Positions 16,542 to 25,075 of a stretch of 53,888 nt of DNA are shown here, piece by piece. Positions within the stretch are counted from its first letter, which is position 1. Every line of letters starts with the position of its first letter. Both the position numbers and the translations under genes were made by a program. This DNA comes from Halobacteriovorax marinus (GTDB lineage: Bacteria > Bdellovibrionota > Bacteriovoracia > Bacteriovoracales > Bacteriovoracaceae): contig MAAO01000001.1 in assembly GCA_002163155.1 (NCBI GenBank), positions 1 to 53,888 of the forward strand. The letters run 5' to 3'. The notes under the pieces were generated by a model. It worked only from the letters and a program-made list of their open reading frames with translations. It had not been told where the DNA came from and searched no databases.

Positions 16542-16788
16542 ATTATGATATTCGGAAGGTAAAGGATTTTGTTTAGGTATTTGTTGTCAAGTTTTCTTGA
16601 TATTTGTTCCTGACTAGATCACTTTTTTAAACATTAAAACGTTAGCAAACCTTGATTTATGTCACAGGTTTTTTTCGAGATTAAAGTTCTACTTTAAGTG
16701 AATGCTTTTACTTAACAATGAGTAGTTTTTAGCTGAAGCATTCTTTCAGATTTCTTGAAGTTTACACTTGCAATGAGCATCGACTTCC
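16542..16788. other. Intergenic region without recognised features
   Basis: AT-rich DNA between two minus-strand genes. It should contain the promoter of the propeller gene. No clear hairpin or small gene was seen. Confidence 0.4.
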
Positions 16789-17820
16789 TTACTCAATATT
16801 AAAGTAGCGATTGTATCTAGGGTCATCAGGATCTGAAATAACTTGTTTACCAAGAGATTCATTTATTTCAATAGCTCTTTGCTTTGATTCTTCATCCTGA
16901 GAGTTTTTAGCTACAAAACCAAGGGCAGAATCAAGCTTTAGCCCTTTTGGTGCTATGAACTTACCATTACTAGTGATTTTTCCAACTCTCTCTTTCGCTT
17001 CGATATCCTTTGGTGGAACATAGATTCCATCATCCTGAGAAATGAGTCCACCATGAATGAGATCATGCTCTCCAAGGTTTTTGGCTTTAATTTCACTGAG
17101 AAGAATTTTTCTTTCCTCTCTTAGTTGTTTTAAATCAACTCTTTGTTTGATCGTTCCAAGTGATTCATCTTTTCTTAATAGAATGAACTGAGTGGGATTA
17201 ATTTTTACAGGAGCAATTGGTTTTGATTCCTTTAGGCCAATTGAAGTAAAGTCAGACTTCTTTACGTGAATTACTTTTTCATCAAGCAGTTTATCTAAAT
17301 CTTCAATGATCTTTTTCTTCACTTCTTTCTTTTCCGACGTAATTATCTGCGTACTATCTTTAGCTATAGCAACATTTCCTTCAAAGGTTAAAATAGAAGT
17401 TCTATTTGATTTTGGAGTGTAGTTAACGACAAAGTCTGTTCCACGTACACCTAAAGAGGCGGTTCTTGTCTTTATAAAGAGATGTTTCTTGTCTTTTCTC
17501 TTTGCCTTTATACGAAGCTTTCCTTTTAACAGGCTGAATAGGGAGGCATTTTTATTTTCAATAGAAAGAACCATTTTTGAACTTGGACCAATAGTAACTT
17601 TGGAGCCATCACTCATTTTGATTTGAACGAAAGTTTTTTTCTGAGTAACAATTGATGAGTCTTCAACGACGAGATCACCTTTCTTAAGATTTCTTGCCTT
17701 TAACTTATGAGGAAGAAGGATCGTAGACTTTCCTCTAAGTTTTACAACTTCACCCCAAGATGCATGAGTAGAAAAATTTACAAGTAGAATAACAAATATA
17801 GTCAGTATATAATTTAACAT
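16789..17820 (-). CDS. FecR-domain periplasmic protein
   Basis: A 343-residue protein with a signal peptide (ending THA) followed by a FecR-like domain at about residues 20-175 (SDGSKVTIGPSSKM, then LGVRGTDFVV and LTFEGNVAI). The C-terminal half is charged and partly helical. FecR domains occur in signalling and surface-polymer contexts. The start chosen is ATG at 17820 with GAGGAG nine bases upstream; an earlier in-frame ATG at 17865 would bury the signal peptide. The divergent outer-membrane gene starts at 17821, so the two start codons abut. Confidence 0.8.
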   Translation of the reverse strand: MLNYILTIFVILLVNFSTHASWGEVVKLRGKSTILLPHKLKARNLKKGDLVVEDSSIVTQKKTFVQIKMSDGSKVTIGPSSKMVLSIENKNASLFSLLKGKLRIKAKRKDKKHLFIKTRTASLGVRGTDFVVNYTPKSNRTSILTFEGNVAIAKDSTQIITSEKKEVKKKIIEDLDKLLDEKVIHVKKSDFTSIGLKESKPIAPVKINPTQFILLRKDESLGTIKQRVDLKQLREERKILLSEIKAKNLGEHDLIHGGLISQDDGIYVPPKDIEAKERVGKITSNGKFIAPKGLKLDSALGFVAKNSQDEESKQRAIEINESLGKQVISDPDDPRYNRYFNIE

Positions 17821-18510
17821 ATGAAAAAACTCCTCTTTATATTTTCTTTTATTTTCACTATTCATGTCAACGCCAATTGTTTAAAGGATATATTTTCCGT
17901 GGGGGTTGGAGCTACTTCATCAGAGTTTGAACTAGAGGAGTCGGTAGGGAAATCAAGTATCAATTCAAACTATGGGTTAAATGTACTAGGTCAGTGGGTT
18001 CTCTTTTGTCCTAAAAGAAAATTAGAAGTTCTCAATGAAATTGAACTTAGAAATTATAAGTTTGAAGCGACAAGTAGTATGGATGAATCTGTTCTGCTTT
18101 TCAACGTTAAGTCTACAATCGCTTATCTATATCGTCCTCGCCTAGAGGCATTGTTCAAGATTTCTCTAGAAGAGGATCTCTATTTTAAAAGAAATATTGA
18201 GACGGGACAACTAGTCAATAGTGATGATTACTCTTTAAACCTTTTGGTCGGAGCAAAATTCGATGCGATAAAAATAAAAAAATCTAATATATACCTTCGA
18301 TTACTTGCTGGCCCTCGTTTTTCTTTTTCAGACTATTCAAAAGGAGTAGGTCGCATATTTGAGATTGGTGCAGGGACGATTTACAAGATTGCTAAATTTA
18401 GATCATTATCGTTAAACTTATATTACAAAAATATTTATGAAAAGATGGATTCTCTAAAACAGAACAATAAGGATCTAACTTTTAATACTGTATTCTTAGT
18501 TAAATTTTGA
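17821..18510 (+). CDS. Outer-membrane beta-barrel-like protein
   Basis: A 229-residue protein with a signal peptide (ending VNA), alternating hydrophobic strand patterns throughout and a C-terminal Phe (FLVKF), the usual signature of BAM-inserted barrels. No Shine-Dalgarno sequence precedes its ATG, which directly abuts the start codon of the divergent FecR gene. The two may form a functional pair at the cell surface. The specific function is unknown. Confidence 0.75.
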   Translation: MKKLLFIFSFIFTIHVNANCLKDIFSVGVGATSSEFELEESVGKSSINSNYGLNVLGQWVLFCPKRKLEVLNEIELRNYKFEATSSMDESVLLFNVKSTIAYLYRPRLEALFKISLEEDLYFKRNIETGQLVNSDDYSLNLLVGAKFDAIKIKKSNIYLRLLAGPRFSFSDYSKGVGRIFEIGAGTIYKIAKFRSLSLNLYYKNIYEKMDSLKQNNKDLTFNTVFLVKF

Positions 18511-18589
18511 TTTCTTCAAGCTTAATTTTCTTCATTCTGGTTCAGGCTTTATAAATATATATGGAAGAACACTCGAAACATGAGAAATA

Positions 18590-18665
18590 GTGCCTTTCTT
18601 CCCCTTATAGAGACAGTATAAGCCAACCAAGAGAGGCTGCCCTGTCAAAGGCCCCTTATGGAAAG
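18590..18665. repeat. Dispersed structured element, copy B
   Basis: It shares GAGACAGTATA, GCCCTGTCAAAG and GCCCCTTATG with copy A at 13855-13945. GACAG (18612-18616) pairs with CTGTC (18642-18646). The inner AGCC (18621-18624) pairs with GGCT (18635-18638), different bases from copy A, where GGC pairs with GCC. Pairing kept despite sequence change supports an RNA structure. Confidence 0.6.
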
Positions 18666-18820
18666 AAGTGAATTAACAGAGATGTAGTTTTTCTTCAGAA
18701 TACATCAATAATTCAGTCATTTGAATAACTTACTACCAATAAATATATTTCATAACGTCTGTTTAAAAAGAATCTTCTATAGTAAGTATATTGTATTTAA
18801 TCATATTAGGGGAAAGTTCA

Positions 18821-19408
18821 ATGAAATCGTTATTTACAGCAGTACTAATATTTATGTCGTTCCAACCTTTAGCATGGGAAGCAACGCAAACTCAAAAAGA
18901 CTTATGTTTAGAGGGGATGAGAAAAGGTGACTACAGTATAGTTCTTGATCTTCTCGACAAAGGCATGAATCCAGATACAAGAATTAGCGCTATCTCCGAG
19001 AGTCTTTTGTTTGGTTCAAGTCATTATGCTTTTAACGGTTATCATGAAGAGACAGAGAAGCTGTTTTTTAAACTTCTAGAGCTTGGAGCGGACGTAGAGT
19101 GGACCGGCGAGTTTGGGAGATTTCCCTTGAACGTAGCAAGTAATGTTAGGAAGTTTGCAGCCCTACACGCAGCAGGCGCAGATATAAGCAGAGCAGAAAT
19201 TAATTCTTACGGAGTCAAAACTCCATTACAGTTATCTCACTCAGAAAATTATGAAATCTTAGAATATATGTTTAAAAATAATGTGGAACCTGATTGTAAA
19301 GGCTACAGCAGCATTGGCAGTGACAGTGAATGGGACGAAATTGAAGAACTATATATAGAATGGTTTGCAGCCTTTAATATCAATGACCCATTTGAATACT
19401 GCTGGTAA
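18821..19408 (+). CDS. Secreted ankyrin-repeat-like protein
   Basis: A 195-residue protein with a signal peptide (ending PLAWEA) followed by weak ankyrin repeats (VLDLLDKGMNPD, FKLLELGADVEW, LHAAGADIS, ILEYMFKNNVEPD). AGGGGAAAG precedes the ATG at 18821; an upstream TTG at 18791 is less likely. Ankyrin proteins mediate protein binding, here probably in the periplasm. It converges on umuC with only 16 bases between stops. Confidence 0.75.
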   Translation: MKSLFTAVLIFMSFQPLAWEATQTQKDLCLEGMRKGDYSIVLDLLDKGMNPDTRISAISESLLFGSSHYAFNGYHEETEKLFFKLLELGADVEWTGEFGRFPLNVASNVRKFAALHAAGADISRAEINSYGVKTPLQLSHSENYEILEYMFKNNVEPDCKGYSSIGSDSEWDEIEELYIEWFAAFNINDPFEYCW

Positions 19409-19424
19409 AATGTTTCGGACAGTC

Positions 19425-20699
19425 TTAAGTGACTTTTGGAAGCTCTGTGTAGCCAGTTACATAGCGGGGAGACTTGAAGTTTCGACTCATACTCCACGCC
19501 TTATCGTTAACTCCACAGGCGGCAGATTTAATCGTTCCTGGACCATTGATTTTATTAATTAGGTCGATAGTTTTCATAAGAGATCTTGTTCTTGGGCTAT
19601 CATTTTCATCTAACAAGCTTAACTGACCTTCGGTGTCGTTTACAATGTTTGTTAGCTTTACTCCTGCTTTCTTAAACTCGTAACCTTCTTTAAATAGTTT
19701 TTCGACTGCACTGAATGCGTAACTAATCATCTTAAGAGTGTTAGATGAATCTCCTGAAAGAATTACTTGTTCAAAGGCAAAGTGCTGAGGAACGTCCTTA
19801 TAGGGCGAGGTTCTGGCAAAGATTTCAATCTTCGAACAACTAGAATCTTGTTTTCTTAGTTTCTCCGCAGTATTTGTAATGTAATTTGATATCGATTCTC
19901 TAAGAACTTTCATATCAAACACTGGTGTTCCGAAGGTTCTAGAGCACATTATTTCCTTTTTCTTTATTGGTACGATTTCGAGGTTTAGCCTAATGTTCCC
20001 TTCAAGCTCTTCTTTGGTTTGAAGTCCAACCTTTGTCAGGAGTTTGAGAATGTTTTTACTGTTTTTGTATTCTTTAAAATCTTTAGCGTTGTGAATACCT
20101 ATGGCCTTTAATTTTGACTCAGATGCCCGTCCAATTCCCCACACATCACCAATTTGAGTTCGCTCAAGTGCAGCTTCAGTGTGTTTGTCGTTTAGTAGGC
20201 ATACTACACCACCAGCTTTCTTTGATTTTTTAGCTAAGTTATTCGCTAATTTTGCTAGTGTTTTGGTGTAACCAACTCCTACACTTACTGGAATACCTGT
20301 ATCCCTTTCAACGATTCTCTTTATTTCCCTGCTGTACTCAACTAGTTCATCAGGATTAAAGCCTGTTAAGTCTAAGAATGCTTCGTCTACGGAATAAACT
20401 TCTATTCTAGGAGCAAACGTTGCAAGAGTTTTCATTACTCTGTCTGATAGGTTGGTATAAAGAGAGAAGTTAGCAGAAAAGACAGCTACATTATTTTTTT
20501 TGCATAGGTCTTTAACTTTAAAATATGGATCTCCTGTTTTAACACCTAGTTTTTTTAGTTCAGGTGTTCGAGACACGAAACAACCATCGTTGTTCGACAA
20601 AACACCAATTGCAGTGCTCTTCAGGTCCGGCCGGAACAACCTCTCGCATGAGCAGTAAAAGCTATTACAATCAACAAGTGCAAATATCTTCTTGCTCAA
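19425..20699 (-). CDS. umuC: DNA polymerase V catalytic subunit UmuC
   Basis: A 424-residue Y-family polymerase, close to the usual UmuC length. The palm begins FALVDCNSFYCSCE (first metal-binding Asp), and the second metal site is YSVDEAFLD. The little-finger and C-terminal domains follow. It performs translesion synthesis with processed UmuD. The start taken is TTG at 20699, which overlaps the umuD stop as TTGA; an in-frame ATG at 20735 would lie inside umuD. It forms an operon with umuD. Confidence 0.93.
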   Translation of the reverse strand: MSKKIFALVDCNSFYCSCERLFRPDLKSTAIGVLSNNDGCFVSRTPELKKLGVKTGDPYFKVKDLCKKNNVAVFSANFSLYTNLSDRVMKTLATFAPRIEVYSVDEAFLDLTGFNPDELVEYSREIKRIVERDTGIPVSVGVGYTKTLAKLANNLAKKSKKAGGVVCLLNDKHTEAALERTQIGDVWGIGRASESKLKAIGIHNAKDFKEYKNSKNILKLLTKVGLQTKEELEGNIRLNLEIVPIKKKEIMCSRTFGTPVFDMKVLRESISNYITNTAEKLRKQDSSCSKIEIFARTSPYKDVPQHFAFEQVILSGDSSNTLKMISYAFSAVEKLFKEGYEFKKAGVKLTNIVNDTEGQLSLLDENDSPRTRSLMKTIDLINKINGPGTIKSAACGVNDKAWSMSRNFKSPRYVTGYTELPKVT

Positions 20700-21178
20700 G
20701 TTATCTCTCCGTGGCGAGAAACCACAACGCCCCATATTTCAATAGATTCATTATTGGAAATCAAAATATCCTTATGACCTGACTGATTGTCAGACTGAAG
20801 CAATATTCCATTTTCTAACTTAATCGCTCTTTTGCAGATAAGTTGTCCCTCATATGAGAGTACACAAATTCTATTATGAAAATATTCAATAGATCTATCG
20901 ACTAAAAGGAGATCCCCCTTGAAGATAGATGGCTCCATTGAATTTCCATCCGCTTTAAATAAGAATGTACTTGTTTTGTTCTTCACAAATCTTTCGTCAA
21001 GGCTTTGATAGCTTTCAACATTGTCTTCACTGATGCCAAACAACCCACATGAAACATGGTTTAAAAAAACAGGAACTAAAACTTCCCCCTCAGGTACAGG
21101 AAGTTTCTTAATGTCGTTGCAAAAAGATAGAAGAGGGTAGTTAATTTCGCCACATGGCTTGAGCCTAGATAAGTTCAC
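20696..21178 (-). CDS. umuD: UmuD-type self-cleaving protein (S24 peptidase)
   Basis: A 160-residue protein with the LexA/UmuD Ser-Lys dyad: Ser80 in GNSMEPS and Lys116 in LICKRAI. The probable self-cleavage site is Cys44-Gly45 in VSCGLFG, which corresponds to the Cys-Gly site of E. coli UmuD. RecA-stimulated cleavage would yield the active form that partners UmuC. The start is GTG at 21178. Three TGCGYAA direct repeats lie 17-47 bases upstream and may be the damage-response operator. Confidence 0.92.
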   Translation of the reverse strand: MNLSRLKPCGEINYPLLSFCNDIKKLPVPEGEVLVPVFLNHVSCGLFGISEDNVESYQSLDERFVKNKTSTFLFKADGNSMEPSIFKGDLLLVDRSIEYFHNRICVLSYEGQLICKRAIKLENGILLQSDNQSGHKDILISNNESIEIWGVVVSRHGEIT

Positions 21179-21194
21179 AGAATAACGATACCAT

Positions 21195-21225
21195 TGCGTA
21201 AGTTCTGCGTAAACACGCTGCGCAA
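21195..21225. promoter_or_regulatory. Three TGCGYAA direct repeats upstream of umuD
   Basis: TGCGTAA at 21195-21201 and 21206-21212 and TGCGCAA at 21219-21225 lie just upstream of the umuD GTG. No E. coli-type CTG-N10-CAG LexA box and no TTAC-N3-GTAA box is visible here, so this is the best candidate operator. The rest of 21226-21434 shows nothing clear. Confidence 0.4.
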
Positions 21226-21434
21226 CAAGATCACTATTGTCACTTCAATCTATCTAATGAGTGTTTTCTTGACCTTGATCGACTTTTCAATACAGCACCT
21301 TATCAAGGGATCTATGAGAAAAGTAAGTGGGTCAGAATGGTTTATCTGTCAGTTTGTCCAATTCTCAAAGTTAGGCACAGAGTAGCTATAAATAATAGAA
21401 ATATGGGTATAAAAAATAAGAGGGGAGTTTTCAT

Positions 21435-21890
21435 TTATATTTTTTTAATCATACGTTCAAACTCTTCAATGTATACTCGCCAAAATTCGTATATTTCATT
21501 TAGAATATGATCGGGGGGTGTGCCTGGGGGATAATGTTTTCCTGTATACTGCAAGGTCTCTTCTACTGATAAAACCATTCCTTCATTATCGGTTATATCG
21601 TAAGGAACCCAGTTGAAATTCAATTCATATTCTTTTAGTGCTGAATTTCGTTCTTTAAGGGACAAATCTCTTGTAACTTTATCTTGAATATTTTTCCACT
21701 TTTCATCCACTGCTTCTCTTAGCTCAGGAAAATCAATCGCATCTCTCTTATCTAGAGTATGCCCGACTCCTCGAAGCATCGTTAAGGATAGAATCCAGTA
21801 AAGCCTTCTATCTAAATCATTTTCTGCATTAATAAATCTAGCAATCGCCATACTTGAATCAGATAACATTTGGCTTGACTTCAGTTTCAT
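21435..21890 (-). CDS. Unknown 151-residue protein downstream of the triple-ochre gene
   Basis: A soluble, acidic and largely helical 151-residue protein with no recognised family. Its ATG overlaps by ATGA the stop of a 92-codon frame upstream (21887-22162) that contains three internal TAA codons. The overlap shows the pair evolved as a coupled two-gene operon. A toxin-antitoxin or similar pair is possible but nothing in the sequence proves it. Confidence 0.65.
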   Translation of the reverse strand: MKLKSSQMLSDSSMAIARFINAENDLDRRLYWILSLTMLRGVGHTLDKRDAIDFPELREAVDEKWKNIQDKVTRDLSLKERNSALKEYELNFNWVPYDITDNEGMVLSVEETLQYTGKHYPPGTPPDHILNEIYEFWRVYIEEFERMIKKI

Positions 21891-22162
21891 ACAACTTCCT
21901 GAGCTATGCTCCTTTGTGCTCTAATAAGCATATCAGCCTCTTCTCTTGTAATTTTGTTTCCAAGATACTTTTCTTGTAAAAAATTAAATGCCGATTAACC
22001 GATTATTTTCTCAGTTGCATCTCTTTCCGTTTTTAAGATAGGTTTTAATTATTTTCTAGTTATCTCTCTATATCCTCTTTCAGACTTAAGGGCTGATAAA
22101 AAACTAATTGATGCTTCTAAAATGGATTATACTTGCTTTAGTTCTATTCTTTCATTAGTCAT
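21887..22162 (-). pseudogene. 92-codon gene interrupted by three in-frame TAA codons
   Basis: Reading from ATG at 22162, one frame continues without indel to a TGA at 21887-21889 that overlaps the next gene's ATG. It encodes MTNERIELKQV-stop-SILEASISFL...REITRK-stop-LKPILKTERDAT...IIG-stop-SAFNFLQEKYL...RSIAQEVV. The internal ochre codons are at 22127-22129, 22049-22051 and 21995-21997. The composition between them looks like ordinary protein. It is either a recently inactivated gene, since nonsense changes have accumulated but no frameshift, or, less likely, it is read through. Confidence 0.65.
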
Positions 22163-22287
22163 GTTTCTTCTTATCCTATCTAGAACAGAATATTAAATTC
22201 CTACTATTTGAAACTCTTCCAAAAGACTTTGTGCGCTTATTAAAATCTAAGACCTACGGAAGAGAAAATACATTTCGAGATCAGGTG

Positions 22288-22803
22288 TCATAAGCTAAGC
22301 AAGACCTTTTGGACTGGTGTCTTTTTAGTCAGAGCTACCCTTTTTGTAATATATCCACCTTGCCAATTTGTATGATAATGGGTAACTGATGCTGCCCACA
22401 CTACTCTCGTTTGAACGTAGTATTCACCAAAAGGTAAATTATTAAATTCAAAGTTTCCTTGAGCATCGCAAATTGTTGACTTCGCTAAAGTTTTATAACC
22501 TGAGGGTGCACCTGTAATTTTAATTTTTTCAGTAAAAGGGCTGTACCCACCATTTTCACTGCCATAAATTGAAGAAATTCTCTCCTTCGAGTAAGCTGTA
22601 ACGGGAAATGCCTTAACTACTTTTCCAGAACATAGTTTAATATCTCCAGCGACTGTTGTCATAAACCCTTGACCGGTAATTTTATTATTTCCATTCTTTA
22701 AAATCCAATTTGTGTCTGATTCGCTAAATGTACTGTTTATCGTAATGATTCGAGCACATCCTGTGAGTGATAGTATAATTAAAAAAGATAAAGTTTTAAA
22801 CAT
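22288..22803 (-). CDS. Lipoprotein with carboxypeptidase-regulatory-like domain
   Basis: A 171-residue lipoprotein (lipobox SLTGC). The C-terminal half contains the CDAQGNFEFNNLPFGEYYV pattern of carboxypeptidase-regulatory-like (CnaB-like) beta-sandwich domains. The start chosen is ATG at 22803 with AGAGG seven bases upstream; an ATG at 22878 would hide the signal peptide. It is probably anchored in the outer membrane. The role is unknown. Confidence 0.8.
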   Translation of the reverse strand: MFKTLSFLIILSLTGCARIITINSTFSESDTNWILKNGNNKITGQGFMTTVAGDIKLCSGKVVKAFPVTAYSKERISSIYGSENGGYSPFTEKIKITGAPSGYKTLAKSTICDAQGNFEFNNLPFGEYYVQTRVVWAASVTHYHTNWQGGYITKRVALTKKTPVQKVLLSL

Positions 22804-23141
22804 TTCAAGCCTCTGATTTTTGGTTATATAAAAAGTATAGTTAAAAAGGGCAATATGGTAAATGTAAAATGTTAACATATCTCTTTACTATAAATGTCCT
22901 ACAAGTCTCTTGATATGAATCTACTTTTAAAATATCCTAGTTCACAAAACATTAGCCTATTATCAAGATTTCATGATGATTCTTCTCTATGTAATTAAAA
23001 TTAGAAAAGAGTTGAGGGGATACCATGAAACATTTTTTTTTTTAAACTTTTCACTTAATAAGTAGATCTAGGAATATGCGAAGTCTTAACTTTTAGCCTA
23101 ACGCTAAGAAAGGATCTCGCCTACAATTAAGTAAGAGAAAT
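22804..23141. other. Intergenic region with an aborted reading frame at a T11 tract
   Basis: GAGGGGATACC precedes ATG AAA CAT and a run of 11 T (23033-23043), and the frame then stops. Adding one T gives only 13 residues. It could be a decayed gene start or a slippery leader. A small TTAGC/GCTAA hairpin lies near 23095. No other feature was seen. Confidence 0.3.
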
Positions 23142-24113
23142 ATGCAAATCGAGGTTGAGTGCTATATGAATACTGTTCTATTCGAATTTAAAAAAACTAT
23201 TAGGACTTATCTTAAAAATAAAGATATTGCCCTCATATCTCCTCTGAAAGGTGCAGGATGGCACGATAAGCTATCTTTAAAATGTATTTGTGGACATGAA
23301 TGGCCTTCAGAAATATCGAATATCTATGCAGGAAAAGGGTGTTTAGAATGTTCAAAAGTAGGTAGAGGATTAAAGAGGAGAATTGATTTCAATGATGTTC
23401 TTAAAGTTATTAAGAAAAAGAAAGGTACTCTCTTGTCGCCCGTAGAAAAATTCTCATCTACCGACAAGATCGATATTGAATGTAAAAAAGGTCATTCATG
23501 GAATGTTATTATCTCTTCAATTCTTGGTGGTACATGGTGTCCCGAATGTGCAAATGTTGAAAGAGGTGAGAGATGTAGAGAGCCTATCGAATTCTTTATA
23601 GAACTTGCAAGGAAAAATGGAGGAGAATGTCTTTCAAAAAAGACTTTACCTTCAGGCGAAAAACTTAAATTTAGATGTATGAATGGTCACGACTTTTCTT
23701 CTGCCCCTGGTAACGTTAAAAAAAAATGGGCCTGTGCGGAATGTGCAGGAACCAAGAAGTTGTCAATAGAAGTAATAAACGAAAGAGTCTTCGAAAAGTA
23801 TCAAGGAGAATGTATCTCTAAGGTATATGAAGGTTGTTCAAAGGGACTTTTTTTTAAATGTGTGAAAGGGCACAAGTTTAAGAAATCATGGGATGAAGTT
23901 AAACAGGACAGGTGGTGCATAACCTGTAAAAAGGAGTCTTTATCATTAAATGACTATCATGCAATAGCCAGAAGAAATGAAGGCTCATTTGATGGAGATA
24001 GTATTTTAGCTCTCAATAAACGGTTGCAGTGGACATGTAAAAAGGGTCATACGTTCCAAGCAACCTTTAAAGGTGCTCAAGAGGCTTGGTGCAAAATATG
24101 TTTCAAGGGTTGA
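23142..24113 (+). CDS. Five-fold zinc-ribbon (treble-clef) repeat protein
   Basis: A 323-residue protein built of about five repeats of roughly 60 residues, each with the pattern CxxGHxW/F then about 17-20 residues then CxxC (CICGHEW...CLEC, CKKGHSW...CPEC, CMNGHDF...CAEC, CVKGHKF...CITC, CKKGHTF...CKIC). This matches the DUF4379-like zinc-ribbon repeats often found in phage and nuclease contexts. No catalytic domain is attached. It probably binds nucleic acid. The ATG at 23166 is an alternative start. Confidence 0.75.
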   Translation: MQIEVECYMNTVLFEFKKTIRTYLKNKDIALISPLKGAGWHDKLSLKCICGHEWPSEISNIYAGKGCLECSKVGRGLKRRIDFNDVLKVIKKKKGTLLSPVEKFSSTDKIDIECKKGHSWNVIISSILGGTWCPECANVERGERCREPIEFFIELARKNGGECLSKKTLPSGEKLKFRCMNGHDFSSAPGNVKKKWACAECAGTKKLSIEVINERVFEKYQGECISKVYEGCSKGLFFKCVKGHKFKKSWDEVKQDRWCITCKKESLSLNDYHAIARRNEGSFDGDSILALNKRLQWTCKKGHTFQATFKGAQEAWCKICFKG

Positions 24114-24433
24114 GAAAGGACTGAAGGAAGTTTTAATGTTAGAAATAATAGATTTTTTCTAACAACTCCATAACCTTTTAGAACAAAGCTCATTCTTCAA
24201 GATTTCTTTAACAAGAAATCTTAATTAACTTACTCCTAAACAATATTTAGATTTATTCCGATCTGATTTTTAGAAATGACAAAATATTTGTTACTTAACC
24301 TTAAGATACTTCGTAATAATGGATATATCTTAGACAGAGAATACACGAAAAAGAGAAAAGAAATTATCGATTCTATATAATAGATAATTTAGAGTTTAAA
24401 CTTTTTCAAGATATAAAATGAGGGAATGTTTAA
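24114..24433. terminator. Intergenic region with hairpin at 24199-24222
   Basis: AAGATTTCT and AGAAATCTT form a perfect 9-bp stem with a 6-base loop about 85 bases after the zinc-ribbon gene. It may be a terminator, though no U-tract follows. No gene was seen in the remainder. Confidence 0.4.
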
Positions 24434-25015
24434 ATGGAAAATTTTATAAAGGTACTGAAACTCACGCCAAAGGGGTCGATTTATGTTTTTTTTCTATCAG
24501 TTGGGCTCTATCTTCCTGATCTCGACCTCGCTTTACTTCCGATACTACATCACAGATCTATAATAACTCATTCAATTCTTCTTCCTTTTCTTCTTGCACT
24601 AATTATAGAGAAATATTTAAAAGAAAAACTGCCATTAAATTATAGTTATATTACTAGTGGGTTATATGCTGGAATTGGAATTCATTTGATGGCTGACGTT
24701 TTCTCTCCTGCGACTGGCTTTGGTGCAATTTATTTTCCATGGCCGATGAAAATGAGTATAGGGATACTGACGTATCCTTGGTTAATTTTTAATGGGGTTT
24801 ATGCATTTCACAAAACACAAAAAGATATATTAGAAAATAAAATAATATTCATCATTCTAATCGTTGCGGGTGCACTCTGGTACGCGATCTTTAATGAAAA
24901 ATCAGTTAAACCATTTCTACTTTTTGGAATTATATATTCTACGGTTATTTTTATCAAAAAATATAAGTTATCAAAACACCTTTCATTAGAAGAATTAGAT
25001 ACAAAAAATGAATAA
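24434..25015 (+). CDS. YdjM-like metal-dependent membrane hydrolase
   Basis: A 193-residue membrane protein with the metal-ligand pattern of the YdjM (DUF457) family: DLDLALLP, HHRSIITHS (near residue 40) and HLMADVFS (near residue 94), spread over about five hydrophobic helices. E. coli YdjM is LexA-regulated and of unknown physiological role. GAGGGAAT lies upstream of the ATG. A lipoprotein gene follows after 60 bases. Confidence 0.78.
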   Translation: MENFIKVLKLTPKGSIYVFFLSVGLYLPDLDLALLPILHHRSIITHSILLPFLLALIIEKYLKEKLPLNYSYITSGLYAGIGIHLMADVFSPATGFGAIYFPWPMKMSIGILTYPWLIFNGVYAFHKTQKDILENKIIFIILIVAGALWYAIFNEKSVKPFLLFGIIYSTVIFIKKYKLSKHLSLEELDTKNE

Positions 25016-25075
25016 AATATAAACCTGTCGTAAATTTAAAGAAAGCTTAAACAAAAAAATCAGGCCGGAGGCTTA

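Noticed and set aside
17821-17865. Earlier FecR-gene start at 17865
   Set aside because: It would add 15 charged residues before the signal peptide, and the ATG at 17820 has a GAGGAG at suitable spacing.
20700-20735. umuC start at ATG 20735
   Set aside because: It lies inside umuD and adds residues before the conserved polymerase start; TTG 20699 overlaps the umuD stop as expected.
21194-21385. Plus-strand 63-codon frame upstream of umuD
   Set aside because: No ribosome-binding site, it begins in the putative operator and has no recognisable feature.
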